Of a DNA stretch of 64,000 bases, positions 33,249 to 44,110 are shown piece after piece (the stretch's first letter is position 1; each line of letters begins with the position of its first letter). Source of the DNA: Ixodes scapularis. Its lineage: Eukaryota; Arthropoda; Arachnida; Ixodida; Ixodidae. The stretch is from NCBI RefSeq assembly GCF_016920785.2, contig NW_024609836.1, positions 65,141,930 to 65,205,929 of the forward strand. The letters are read 5' to 3'. The translations under genes were made by a program, and so were the position numbers. The notes below the pieces were generated by a model. The model searched no databases. It was given only the letters and a program-made list of their open reading frames with translations, and was not told the DNA's origin.

Positions 33249-33285
33249 CCACGCTCGGAAGGCATTGCGCTTTCCGAGCGTGGAA
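33249..33285. repeat. short hairpin
   Basis: CCACGCTCGGAA and TTCCGAGCGTGG form perfect 12-bp arms around a loop containing GCATTGCG. Confidence 0.7.
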
Positions 33286-34470
33286 GGCGCAATGCTCATT
33301 TGTCCTCGCGTCCACGAGACACCCGCACCACGACGGAACCATTCGGCGTTGTAGGCGCGCTGGTAATGTAAATGAGCGGAGTGATATGAATTCTGTGACC
33401 GCGATGCACGCAGGACACTCGCACGTATCGCATGTGACCATTACTACCCAAAAGACGAAGCCCCCCCCCCCCCCCCCCCCCCCCCCCTTCCCCAAATGTC
33501 ATAACTAGCGGACCCACTGGGAGCCTCCTGGCTTGCCCGTCCAGCCAACTGCGTTCTAGGCAGTATTGGTCTAGCAGCGTCTTACCACTAGCGTGATGCT
33601 AGCATGTGGTGACTCCTGTCGAACATGAGCGTGTTTTCCGCTTAGGACGGGTCGGGAATCCACGAACTATGACGTCGTGTGCAGGTCTTTCCTTCTAGGC
33701 GGTAATGAAGTGACACATATATGCGTGCCAGCTGATAGTATCACTATCGTTAACAAGGCGCGCTCTCGAATAAAGCGAATGCTCTTCCTCATTAGAATAC
33801 CGTCTTGATAATTCACTCGGTGCTACCGGTTTAATCGTCGTCATATGAAAGCAGTACCGAATACTTTACTAGGGGGAATACATTCTATTCCGCTCATTTT
33901 CATTAGACGGCGCGCCCACTGCGCAGATTTCTCCCCTGGCGGCTTAAACGTCTCGCCGCGTCAAAAAAAAAAAAAAAAGAAAAAAAAATTTTGCTTTAAA
34001 TATGTTTTATGGAACAAGCTACGACACATAATGAGCAAACACTTGCATCGACCGAACGGCCTGCGGCGCGGTATTCGCCATCGGCGGCGAATGCCCGATA
34101 ACCGCGACTTTCATGACAATAGGTGGCGCCTCCCACCACTCCCAATTCAATCCGGAAAAGCCCAAGGTTGCTGGTCATCCAGCCAATAAAACTGCGCCAA
34201 ACATGCCCACCCCGAGGCTGTTGTATTATCGGGGAGTAGGATGTATTCTCCTTGTAAAGTATTTGGCAATACGCTGGTACTGCTTCCTCGCTGTTTAGGA
34301 TGTTTTATGATATAGAATTCTAATATGGGACATTCGTCACTGGGTTCCAGCACTGAGATATTTTTTTTTAATTTTTACTAATTTTCTTGCTTACTTGCTA
34401 ACATGGTACAAATGATCAATAATGTAATACTTCATTACATGATACAAAATTAAGCAAAACCAATAAAAGT
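33286..34470. other. no supported gene; long poly-C
   Basis: An uninterrupted run of about 27 C lies at 33461-33487, with a poly-A at 33963-33990. No exon is seen. Confidence 0.4.
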
Positions 34471-34471
34471 T

Positions 34472-34477
34472 TTTATT
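34472..34477 (-). terminator. polyadenylation signal of gene 2
   Basis: AATAAA on the minus strand, 137 nt past the gene 2 stop codon. It is a good position for the 3' end of a small secreted-peptide mRNA. Confidence 0.6.
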
Positions 34478-34613
34478 TAATGTTAAATGCACCTCATTGA
34501 ATCTGGAATTGGGATCAATAGGAAGACTGTGCGCTTGCTTTGCGTCCATGTAAATCCTCGGAGATGATACGGAATTTCAGATGAACATTGGTACCAGCGG
34601 TGCACATTCTTTT

Positions 34614-34798
34614 TCAGGTGGCCTTGGCATTGCCAGTAGTTGAGTTTCCTGATGAAGAGCCTCCAAATATAGTGTCGATGGCGTGTCCTATAGTATCCGT
34701 GATGTCCGTAGTCATGTCTTCGATAGTCTTGAGAATGTCTTCCGCGACATCCACCACCATGTCTCCCCAATTGACGGCTCTGGCTCGTTGTGGAATCA
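34614..34798 (-). CDS. gene 2 terminal exon: acidic cysteine-free secreted peptide
   Basis: The acceptor is a 12-nt pyrimidine run followed by GTCCTGCATAG. The exon starts with TG, completing GTG with the G left from the signal exon at 43.8 kb. The frame then reads VIPQRARAVNWGDMVV, DVAEDILKTIEDMTTDIT and DTIGHAIDTIFGG, ends with a Gly/Ser/Asn/Thr-rich tail SSSGNSTTGNAKAT and a TGA stop. The full product is 77 residues. The signal peptide probably ends at RARA (A-x-A form), leaving a mature chain of about 53 residues. It has no cysteine, is acidic, and has V/I/L/M residues every three or four positions, which predicts one long amphipathic helix. I recognise no family. Secretion is well supported; any lytic, antimicrobial or salivary role is a guess. 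Confidence 0.8.
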
Positions 34799-35114
34799 CT
34801 ATGCAGGACAAAAAAAAAAAACCAGAGTGAAATATACCTCATAAATGAATAGATAATTTTTGTTTCAAATGAGAAAACTCGGTAACATTGTAGGTATGAA
34901 AAAAAAAAATATTGGCGAAGTGATAAAAAAATTATTCGCGTTACGTTTCTTTTTAGTTCTTATAAATGTTACACTTAACGCCGCCATATCGGCGACTAAT
35001 TACAAAAAGATATGGGCATTGTTTTAGGCTATAGTATTCTCTACCTGAAATGTAGAAAAAATATTCTAAATTTAGCATCACTGGACTTATTAGCCAGACA
35101 TGTTTCGTGTTACT

Positions 35115-35210
35115 CAACCCGTAATATTGAATGCTTTAGTACTGAGTATTGAGTAATACTAGCCAAGTGTTGAAAAGCTTGCTTTTAAAGAACTAATGAA
35201 CCACATGAGA
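35115..35210. repeat. intron block shared with gene 1 (near 17.5 kb)
   Basis: Matches 17480-17570 in order and orientation (ATTGAGTAATACTA, CCAAGTGT). It lies 0.3 kb upstream of the terminal exon of gene 2. Confidence 0.65.
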
Positions 35211-35427
35211 ACTTAGTTTGGCTCTGTACTTAGGGGCGTTGTACGCGGTCGAGTTGCTTCGTGGCAGGGTGTCATATAACACCTTATCCCTTCTCGAACC
35301 CTTACAGTACACCTTATCCGTGGCTTCTTAAGCTGTCAGCCTTACGGTCGCATCGGTATTTACACGGGTTTCTCGTGGTGGTATGCCATGCCTTCCACGA
35401 AAAAGATCAAAACGCATCGCTGGTGTT

Positions 35428-35640
35428 TCGTGCATGCCTGGGCGCGATGGAGGATACAAGTCGTCTGGGGATAAGCTATCTTTTTTCGAGCACCCAGAGA
35501 CCCCGACGCGTTTAAGCAATTGGCCCGTACGACTACCAGGGCAGACAAGCCTCACCAAGAAAGCTACGCCGTATGCGAAAAGCATTTTGACGGCAGGTGC
35601 ACCGCCTCGCGCCAATGAAGTAAAAACTGCTGCGATTGCT
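35428..35640 (+). pseudogene. THAP-domain fragment
   Basis: The first frame reads CMPGRDGGYKSSGDKLSFF followed by EHPETPTRLSNW. This is the start of a THAP zinc finger (C-x3-C, then GDKxSFF..P and a conserved W), with the second cysteine changed to arginine. After a frameshift the last part reads SYAVCEKHFDGRC at about 35565-35600, supplying the C-x2-H and F of the domain. THAP domains occur in P-element-type transposases and host regulators. A broken lone copy in an intron is most likely a transposon remnant. Confidence 0.65.
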
Positions 35641-35984
35641 TCAAAAAAAGCTAAAGTGCGACTTCGATAACACGCACGAAAAATAATACCCCGTATGTTA
35701 GGTAGGCTGATGTAACTGAGAGCTGCAAAACACACAAGCAATAGCCGCCGCTGCGCTTTCGCTCGCTGCGTTTCCCGAGACCTTTACAGTGCTCCTCTTC
35801 AAGGCGCCACCATGCGGCATCCGCGCGAACCGGGACCAAGCCTCGTCCTTCGCTTGACACACTACCCCTTGTAGAACACCTTAACGGAATGTTTGTTGAC
35901 TGCAACGGGCTGTGGCGCCAACGGGCTGCCGCAGCTGCCCTGCGAATGCCCGTCTTCCTCTTGGTCGTTGCTTGGCCTCGCTAA

Positions 35985-36237
35985 ACAGCAAAGCCGAGCA
36001 ACCAAGCTGCTTCAGCGGCATGAAGGTCCTTATAGAACAGTCACCCGAATCTCCGATATCACGTACGGAATAGAAGTTCTCCAGCCTATCTTTGACCGCA
36101 GTCGAAGGTCAAGAGACATTGTGCACGTTACTCGAATAAAGCCATACCACCCACCCTTCCCACCATTTGCCATAGTTCTATCCGCTCCAGCGCCCAAACT
36201 CTTCGGTCGAGATGACCTACTCTTTTCACTACTCTAA
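35985..36237 (+). pseudogene. Ty3/gypsy integrase C-terminal (GPY/F) fragment
   Basis: The frame contains TKLLQRHEGPYRTVTRISD, then ITYGIEVLQP and DIVHVTRIKPYHPP. This is the GPY/F module and the DVVHVxRLKPYH end of the Ty3/gypsy polyprotein. It ends at a stop at 36235-36237. The catalytic integrase is absent. It is probably unrelated to the gypsy remnant at 20-21 kb, since the two keep different parts. Confidence 0.8.
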
Positions 36238-37434
36238 TGCTACGAGAAAGAGAAAGACGGACTTTCGCAGGTATCGTTGCAGCCAACGTTGTATAGATAA
36301 AAGATTCAATCGACAAGCTTCCTATACTTTTGGGGTTGCGTCCGCACGGTGGCACTCGCTGCGGTACCAGCCCGCCATATATGGACAGAAGCAGCGGAAC
36401 CGGTAGAACGTTGGATGCGCATTACCTGACGTGGAAAGTAATTATATCGTGGTGTTCGTGGTAAACATGAAGTGTGAGCAAAAAATAAAAAGCGTTGTTT
36501 AGAAACGGTTTTTGTCCGTTGCCCGTGGAGGCGTTGCGGCTGGTATAGTTATACACTGTTAGCAAGTGCCGTGTATTTGGTGAATATTTGGGGTGAAAAA
36601 CACGCTATTTACACAAATTACCATAAATTTACATGATGAGTAACGGATAATACGTTCAGATATCATGCGAGGTTGTAAAAAACGTGTTTTGGTTCGGTCA
36701 TACACGCATAACCGTGTAGCCGACCTCGATAACACGCATCGCCTCCGGCGACGACCGCGGCATTGCCGGCTATCGAAGCACCGGAATGCTTGGGGACACA
36801 CTTAGAAAGGACCGTCGAGACAAATGCCGCGGAAAGAAACATGTCTCGGAAACAGATAAGCACCAAAAAGCAATTACGCCATGTCGCGGGACGTTGGCGA
36901 AACCCGCGCTTACCGTGGCTCGCTGCCATTTTCTGGTCGATGGCAATGCGGCTTCCCTCATGTCGCCCATGTTTGCATTTAGTTTAGGGCTCTTGATAAT
37001 AGTTTCTTACACACCACAAATAAAGTCATGGGTCCAATTATTCGTTCAAAACAGTTAAAATGGATATAAAAAGCGTGTCTTCGATGTGAACACGTGACAT
37101 TGCAGTTGGTTTCGTTTTTGCTTCAACCTTCGACTGCTTCAACTGCAAGCGATCTGGCCGATCTGGCCATGGTGCAAGCGCAACGTCGATGTACGGTGGA
37201 AGCAAGAGCCGGTTGGCTTTCGTTCTTTTTGTTTGACCGGAGAAATTTCTGGCAGCCGCTATTGTTTTGGTTTGACGGGACGCGAGAAGCTTCGCATAGA
37301 GCTTCGCAGTTTGCGAGCACATAGTGAAGACGTGACCGGAGAAGTGCCCCTGTGATGTTCCCGGAAGACGGAAAGTACCATTCGTCGTGTGTGCTTTGAA
37401 AGCGAGGGGAGTCACAGGGTCCACGAGTGCGCAA

Positions 37435-37740
37435 CCACAAGCCAAGGTTCACGACAGCGCTGCGTTCTTCGGCGATCTCGTTCTGTTTGGGGCAACACGG
37501 CGATGCGAGAAAGGGCCGAAACGTTCGTGGTGTGTGGTGCGGTGCTTGTAGGTAGAAACCCGCACTAACGCGGAGCTCATATTGGTTGTTGTGTGGTTGC
37601 GTTTGACGGGTTTAGCCCCGTCGTCGTCAGCTGATCCGGTCCAGCTGGTCGGGGAGGACGCAGCGAGCGTTCTTAAAAGTAAATCTTCCTTCGTTCCGTT
37701 TCAAAATGTGGAAGATTCCCGACGCATACCGTGAGTAAAA
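37435..37740 (+). repeat. internal duplication, copy 1, with first-exon-like end
   Basis: Matches 38345-38690: TCACAAGCCAAG, GAAACCCGCA, CAGCTGATCC, GACG-rich centre, AAATCxTCxTTC and GTGTGGAAGAT / ATGTGGAAGAT. Copy 1 ends ATGTGGAAGATTCCCGACGC then ATACC|GTGAGT, which looks like a 5'UTR, a start codon and a splice donor. This could be a captured host promoter and first exon. Copy 2 has GTG in place of ATG and no donor. Confidence 0.55.
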
Positions 37741-38344
37741 TGCTGCGGACGTTTTCAACAAAATTACGTCGTTTTAATTGAACAAGGGACTTCGGATAGT
37801 TTCCCTAAATCTGCCGTTTCTATGCTTCGTGTCGTTAGACTGCATTTGTACAGCGACGTGTTCGCACAGCGACGCACACCGCCCGAGTAGATGATTCGGT
37901 CCCGCAAACGACCGGTTCACCACCGATGTTTTCCTGTAAATCTCGTGTGACTCGTGTGAGTTTGTTGCGCTCATCATGCGATGTGAATAAACTAGGGCAA
38001 GATTCTCTACCTGCCCACAGATGCATGAACTGAGACCAATTTTTTACGTAGAGAACATAGTGGTTTTTCTTTACATTGGGAAGAGGCCCGAATTTGTCTC
38101 TTTTCCCTCTGGCACTGCCCCAAGTTTCAAGTTGCAGTTTCAGTAGACATACCTACTAACAGGTACAAACTGCTCTAAAGCAGGTAAAAGACTGGGAAGT
38201 CAGGACGGTGCGGGCACCGTGTTTTGCGCTTCTCGCAAGGTGACTGATGCTTTTGCGAGGTATGCGGAATATGCAAACGATTTTATTATGCCCTTCGTTT
38301 GCGTCTCCAAAAAAAAGAATAAAATTATTTACAAATTTAGGCGC

Positions 38345-38690
38345 AATCACAAGCCAAGATTTACGATAACAGTGCGTTCGCTTCGGTGGTCCGTGTAGTG
38401 GTATTATACGCTGCTTTCTGCAACACCGCGTCATGACGAAGAGCTGGAGCGGTCACGGTCTGTGCTGGGCTAGCGGTTGACAGAAACCCGCATCGCCCGC
38501 ATCGGCACCGAGTGCACTTGGGCTGTTGATGCTCGAGCCTTTCATACGCGGCTTGTCGCCAGCTGATCCTGCTGCTCGACGGTGAGGAAGCGGCGAGTGT
38601 GACCTCTGAAGTAAATGTAAATCCTCGTTCATCCAGTTATCCAGTGTCAAAGTGTGGAAGATGTCCAACGTGTACTGAGGGCGGGAACTA
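38345..38690 (+). repeat. internal duplication, copy 2
   Basis: Diverged copy of 37435-37740. The start codon is changed to GTG and the reading ends in a stop after a few codons, so it is non-coding. Confidence 0.55.
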
Positions 38691-40204
38691 CGAGCGTTTT
38701 GCCTTGCTTTTATAACCGAAACCAGAGCAGCGAGATAATTGCCTTGCGTACTCCAAAATGACGCAAGCAATAAGTTTCAACAGGTCGATTACGTCACCGC
38801 GGATGTAGGCGAGACTGTGCACTGTTTAAACGCTTGCAGTATCCACGAGTGCTACCAGAAAAACGACGTCAACAGAGAAGGAGCTCGCGATTTTAGCATA
38901 ATGCAGTGCCACGGGCTCGTGAATTTTCAATGTGGCTATATAGAAATATTTAAAAAAAACAAACAAAAAAAAAACGCATCAGCGCCACATTAATGATCAC
39001 GAATAACACCGGTCACAAACTCCCAAGCCTCACCGCTTCGCTCGACACCAACACGACATACGACAACAATCTGCATCAAAACGCCCCAAAAGTGAAGGCG
39101 TCTGCTCCCGTACGCGTACTACAACTATCGGAAGTGAAGTGTTGGGCGGATGTCCTTCACAATAATATATATGAAAAATGCCTTGCGCAAGTATAATTTC
39201 CATTGATTATTGAATACGTACTGATAAAATCCCAATCATTTGTTTTTCTATCTGATTCAAGCGAGTCGGACTGCTCATAACACTGGTCGAGCATGAAAAT
39301 AACAAAAATTTGAACTTTTTCATGGCTGGTTTAAGATTTATTGTTAGTACATCGTTGTTTTTCGCAAAGGACTAATTTTACAGATTTTGCCTCCATACTT
39401 TTTAAATGCAAACAGTTCTTACATACGGCTGTCCATTGTGCCGTGTTTTGTGTCTTCTTCTATAAATCGGTAACGATCAGCGACCAAAGAGCTCACCCGT
39501 AAATGTCAAGCATATATACGCCGCGGGGAGAGTCCCTTGTTAGTAGGAAGTGTCGGGCGTAGTGTCGGTGTTGTGTTTGTGTATGTGTCGCTGCTGTGTC
39601 CTACGTGGTGCTCGTGTTGTCTGTGATGTATGAGAGTAGCAGTCTACTCGTGATAGTTCTCAGCGTATTAACGGACTCCTGCTTTTTTCTTTCATTGGTT
39701 GCTAGAAATCGCACTAGGTGGGGCAAGTTACCGCCCGATTACAAGAGTTTGCTTGAGCTATTTATCCACGTAAGTTCAATATTCGTTTTTTTTTGTTTTT
39801 GTTTTTGTCTAGCGGTTTTGTCGTAGCTGCCGACGCCACCGACCGCCGACGATGCACGTAGGTACCTTTGCACGTAGCTACGTCCGCCGCTCGGAGACTG
39901 TTTACTGTGCATAAAAGACATCGAACGAGAACGAACGCGTCCTGTATGCTTTCAGTTCGGCTGAAAGGCGCGGCTGGCTGGGCTCGTCCCTCGCCTGTTC
40001 TCGGCTGCTGGCCGCCATGTTTCATAAGGAACACGTTGAACCGTGCTTCTCGGAAGGCAAACACGGTGTAGCGTGTTAACTTTACACAGCACCTCATGTG
40101 TAGACGAAAAACACAGATGGCTCCGTGTAAAACGAACACGTTTCGACGTGTCCGCTATGGGACAACGGTTTACACGTCTGGGCGTGTTATTTTTGCTAAC
40201 AGTG

Positions 40205-41691
40205 TAGGAACGCTATCTGTCCTTGGCCTGCTCCCATGGAGAGAGGAAGCGTCTGGAGGCGACATCACGCCGCTAGAGGTAAAGTCGGGGAGGACTTCCA
40301 GTTTGAAGAGAGACCCCCTCAACGATAACCAACTGCGAACAAAACCAGAATACGTAATTGGGCGGAAAGGACACCCTTGGGGCATCCTCACCAACCGCGT
40401 CTACTTCCGGCTACAGTTGGCATTGTCTCATTCGGCTGGCTTGAGCCGGTATTTCGCCTCGCCTTCGTACATCCGTGGCTGCTCGCATGCAGTCAACGCA
40501 GAAGAACCGCTTTCGAATGCCGCTCTTCCGTGCAGCTTGTCAACTGATACATCTAAGAACGTTGGTGGCAGCGTCAGCGTTCACGAGCTACGGCGGCCAG
40601 TTCGAATTAAACCCCGCCATTGAGCAGACCAGAGCAGACGTCTCGTCTCGGACTCTTAATAATATATTTACTGATATTTATTTTAACAGTATTTTGTAAG
40701 CGTTAAGGATGCTATCTTTTTATTGCTAGATTTTTTTTTCTGTGGTTTCTAGCCGTTTCGAAAATGTCAGCTTTCTGTTCTATATTTTTTGCGAGCCAAA
40801 TACCTTTCACTCAAAGAGAGCTAGCGGTCCGCAAAGCTGCCTACCGGTAACTGTTTTCCTTAATCCATGCCACCAATCGATGAAAACCATACACGTGCCC
40901 TGAGAAGCACCATAAAAGCAGGAGGATAACAGCAGCATAAACATGCTTAAATAAAATAATCTGTTCGAGAGTACGCCAATATATCATTAACGCTTAAATC
41001 TACCGGTTAGCAAACGCAACAAGCGAGTTGAATAATACATTATAGTGCTTATTCGTGAAACGTGCGTCGCCCTTAACTGAATAGTTGAAATTTGGCGTAT
41101 GAAGTTTCTGCTCCCCTTGTTATAAATTTAGTTCTAGTACATATGGTGTCATCTCCGGTAAGACTGCCGAATGTTTATAATAAAATACTGTTTTATATAT
41201 AAAAAAAGATTACTGCACTATTTGTGAATATTAACGAAACGAAATGATTCAGAAGCACAATTAGAGCAGCTTTGCGGTGGCATGCCGACTAATGTACAAC
41301 GGTCTGGAGTGATTGCAACGACGACCTTGTAATTGTTTTCCATTTCTGCCGGTTCGCTCGAAAAAGCGTCGTCTGTACACTTTCAAATACAGCTTCGTTA
41401 AAAAGAATGATATGAAAAATAATCAGGGATTACGGTATGCTTTTCCGACGGTGGTGCAACGTCAGCATCCTGTGAATCGCTGCCCTTTCCACCATTGATT
41501 TGCGTCAACTCGATCAACATCCTGGCACGAGGTTGAACTCCCAAATCCGAAATGTGAATTGCTCAGGCTGAGCTTGGATTCCGTTTCAGTTTCGAGTCCG
41601 ACTGCGGTCTGACGGACGCGATCGAGCAGCGTGAAAAGTTCATCGTCATGGCGCTTGTCGTCTTTTTCTGAGTTTACTATTGCCGACTGAA
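40205..41691. other. gene 2 intron, no supported gene
   Basis: A 175-codon plus frame (40096-40623) crosses the element end and shows no domain. The rest is AT-rich. Confidence 0.35.
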
Positions 41692-41775
41692 GCAATCACG
41701 CAGAGTGAATATGTACCGTGGTCATGACATTTTTCTGCGCGTGATTGATTTGGCAGGCGATATCGAATCCAAGAA
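41692..41775. repeat. intron block shared with gene 1 (18.24-18.32 kb)
   Basis: GAGTGAATATGTA, GTGGTCATG, GCGCGTGATTGATTTGGC and GATATCGAATCC occur in the same order and orientation as at 18235-18320. Confidence 0.65.
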
Positions 41776-43250
41776 GACAAAACACGTGTAAACGTGTTTT
41801 GTAAACAAACAAACAAACTAAAAAAACCGAGTAACCTCCTGCGTAAAACTTCGATAGCCATCCCCTCCGTTTACGCAGAGGCTTCACTCCATGAAAACGG
41901 GAAGCTGTTTTTAGTCCTTCCGGGGACCAAATGCGCGGCCAGCACCATTAGTCGCCGGGGGATACAAACAGTAAGGGAGCAAACTTTGCGCCTTTTCGTT
42001 AGTCCGTCAAAAGTCGAACCCCCAGGAATAACATTTGCACCCTTGCATTTAGGCCACTGTTAGTAAATGGTGCGCCCTTACCCTATTTATTACTAAGCAG
42101 CGCCCTTACAGACCCAGGTGGAGGTAGTCAACGTCAAATTCAATTTGGCAAAAGAAAATCTATCGCTGAGCTAGACTTTTCCCACACTGATTACATTCAC
42201 ATTTGAACAGCGTTTCTTTCACATTTTCACACCCATTATAGATTTAACATAGTCAAGGGAGTATACACAGATGGCATTACATAGAATTGTAGACGTCTTT
42301 AAATTTTTAGTTATTGGAAACATTTTTAGCTCGTGCTACGTGGCTATTTTCGTCACAGTTAAACCAAAAAGAAATTATAAACGTTTCCAAAGCACGTTCC
42401 AAAGAATGCAAAGGGGAAGTACGCCAGGACAGCGGTCAAAAGCCGCACGGCCAGTGCATCAATGAAGGGCGTTCTCGCGGCAGCGCTGGCTCCCACTACG
42501 TGCTAGAGCATAGGCTGCGGTCGTTATCAAGGCTCTGTTCCAAATCTTACCCTAATGGATCCGAGTTACTCCAGCGGGTCGTGTCACTTGACAACAGAGA
42601 TGGAAAAGCGCTGGATCCGGGTAGGTTTTGGAACGCCAGGGTAGAAAACCCTTACCAGGCCTGGAGTAAGATTGGGTAAATTTTGGAACACGGAACTAGT
42701 CAGCTCCAACCCTTAAACATATGCCCACTCCTACAATATTTGATGTTACGATTGTGTGTGGATACTTCCCCCTGCGTGCCGAAACAGGAACACTGGCTTC
42801 CGAAGTGCTTTTGGCTGCGCGTGCCTGCGTGTTCACGCTTCTGTTAGCAAGGGCAGAAAGCTCGCGGAAGGTGCAGCTTCTAGTCTTAGCTTCAGGGTGA
42901 ACGGGGTTGCTTTTGCTCGCGCACTCCTCTCGGTTAGTCCCGGCCGAGTGCAGTTTGTCCTCATCATTTGCGCACGGTACCTAACTCGATCAAGATGTTA
43001 TCGTCGGGGAGCAAATGGGGGTTTAGGGGAACAGATGCTGCCGTTAGTTTTTTGAGGCCACATTTTTTTTTAGAGTGTTAGGTTAGCGTGGTTATAGTTG
43101 GTTAGAAATGTACTCGTGATGCCGCAAAAAAAAAAAAAAAGAAAAAGAAGTTTCATCCTTTGACTGTGCGGGACGCTAGAACGTCCCTGCACGTTCTTTG
43201 CCTATTCATTTTATCGGTAGGATTATACAAGTATAGACACATTTAAGTTT
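41776..43250. other. gene 2 intron, no supported gene
   Basis: Short frames only; a poly-A lies near 43125-43140. Confidence 0.3.
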
Positions 43251-43470
43251 TTAGTTTTTAGTTTTGTGTCACTTCGGAGAGAAAGCACCAAAGGGTACAC
43301 AAAATGCACTCGCCAAAAATGAGAATCAAGAGCTTCTGAACAGTAAGAGGAATATGGGACGCTTTCTACGGCATTTAGGTTACTGCGTTCCTGTATGTCT
43401 ACGATATAATGACATTACAATATATAAAATATGATGCAGCATGATTGATCGGCATTCATTTAACCAGATT
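43251..43470. repeat. intron block shared with gene 1 (19.18-19.39 kb)
   Basis: TTGTGTCACTTCGGAGAGAA, AAGCACC and a diverged remainder to GCATTCATTTAA align with 19180-19390. Here the block is only 0.4 kb from the signal exon; in gene 1 about 4 kb of inserted sequence separates them. Confidence 0.6.
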
Positions 43471-43830
43471 AGAATTATAATAATTTGGCTTTTTAGGTTG
43501 TCTTATGAGCTAGAACAGTAATCGAACTAGGGAACCAACTCTCTACTGCAAGCCTCATTCACTAACTTCAATAAAGCTTGCGGAGATAAGTGTACACGTA
43601 GAAAAAAAGAGAAGAAAAGCTATGGAAGCTATTTTTTAGCGCTGAAGCCTTTAACTAGGGGCACAATTAACATGTGGTCTGTGTGTTTACCATAAAATGT
43701 TCTTTTGTTTCTAAAACACCCACGTAATCGATCATCGATGTCTTTTTTGTTCAGTTTTTAAAATGATTTTGGAATGCATTATGCAATCACTGATATTTTA
43801 TCGATTACACAAAGTTCTTAAGAAGCTTAC

Positions 43831-43879
43831 CTGCGAGTGAGAGGACGAGACAAACGGCAATCAGCGTGGTGGTCCTCAT
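43831..43879 (-). CDS. gene 2 first coding exon: signal peptide
   Basis: ATG at 43877-43879 begins MRTTTLIAVCLVLSLA plus one base, then the donor GCAG|GTAAGC. Twelve of 16 residues are identical to the gene 1 signal exon, and the nucleotide identity is higher. It splices in phase 1 to the exon at 34614-34798 across a 9.0-kb intron, giving 78 codons with the stop. Upstream, TTTTTCTTTCAG|AGGCACATAATTTG is the acceptor of a 170-nt 5'UTR intron. Confidence 0.85.
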
Positions 43880-44078
43880 ACTTGTTTTTACACCAAATTA
43901 TGTGCCTCTGAAAGAAAAATTGTGATTATTGAACGCTCACTCAACACGGCCGAATTTTTTTTGGCAAAAGGCATGCCCATACAAGGAAACGTCAAACCAA
44001 ACAGGGGCATATAAGGCACGAACCAACAAAGAGAAGATGTTTCGTATTCACGAAAATATTTGAAATATAATACGCACC
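43831..44078 (-). promoter_or_regulatory. gene 2 5'UTR exon structure
   Basis: Acceptor before 43907 and donor CTG|GTGCGT after 44078, both at positions equivalent to gene 1. Conserved sequence upstream of the donor includes CGGAGACGA. The promoter itself is not identified. Confidence 0.5.
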
Positions 44079-44110
44079 AGTATGTTCGTCTCCGTAGCCG
44101 ATGCTGTGAA

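Larger units (their letters stand above)
36554..40204. mobile_element. 3.65-kb CACTG-ended transposon candidate (EnSpm/Mirage-like)
   Basis: CACTGTTAGCAA at the left end and its exact reverse complement at the right end form 12-bp termini, each flanked by TA. Both subterminal regions are crowded with CGTGT / ACACG words (36570-36740 and 40000-40190), as in CACTA-type elements where the transposase binds repeated subterminal motifs. The interior holds a degraded direct duplication (37435-37740 and 38345-38690) and no recognisable transposase, so it would be a non-autonomous element. It fills much of gene 2 intron 1 and has no counterpart in gene 1. Confidence 0.5.

Noticed and set aside
39500..39560. 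TATATA followed by GC-rich sequence as a promoter or LTR start
   Set aside because: No downstream coding exon and no paired repeat; it lies inside the proposed CACTG element.
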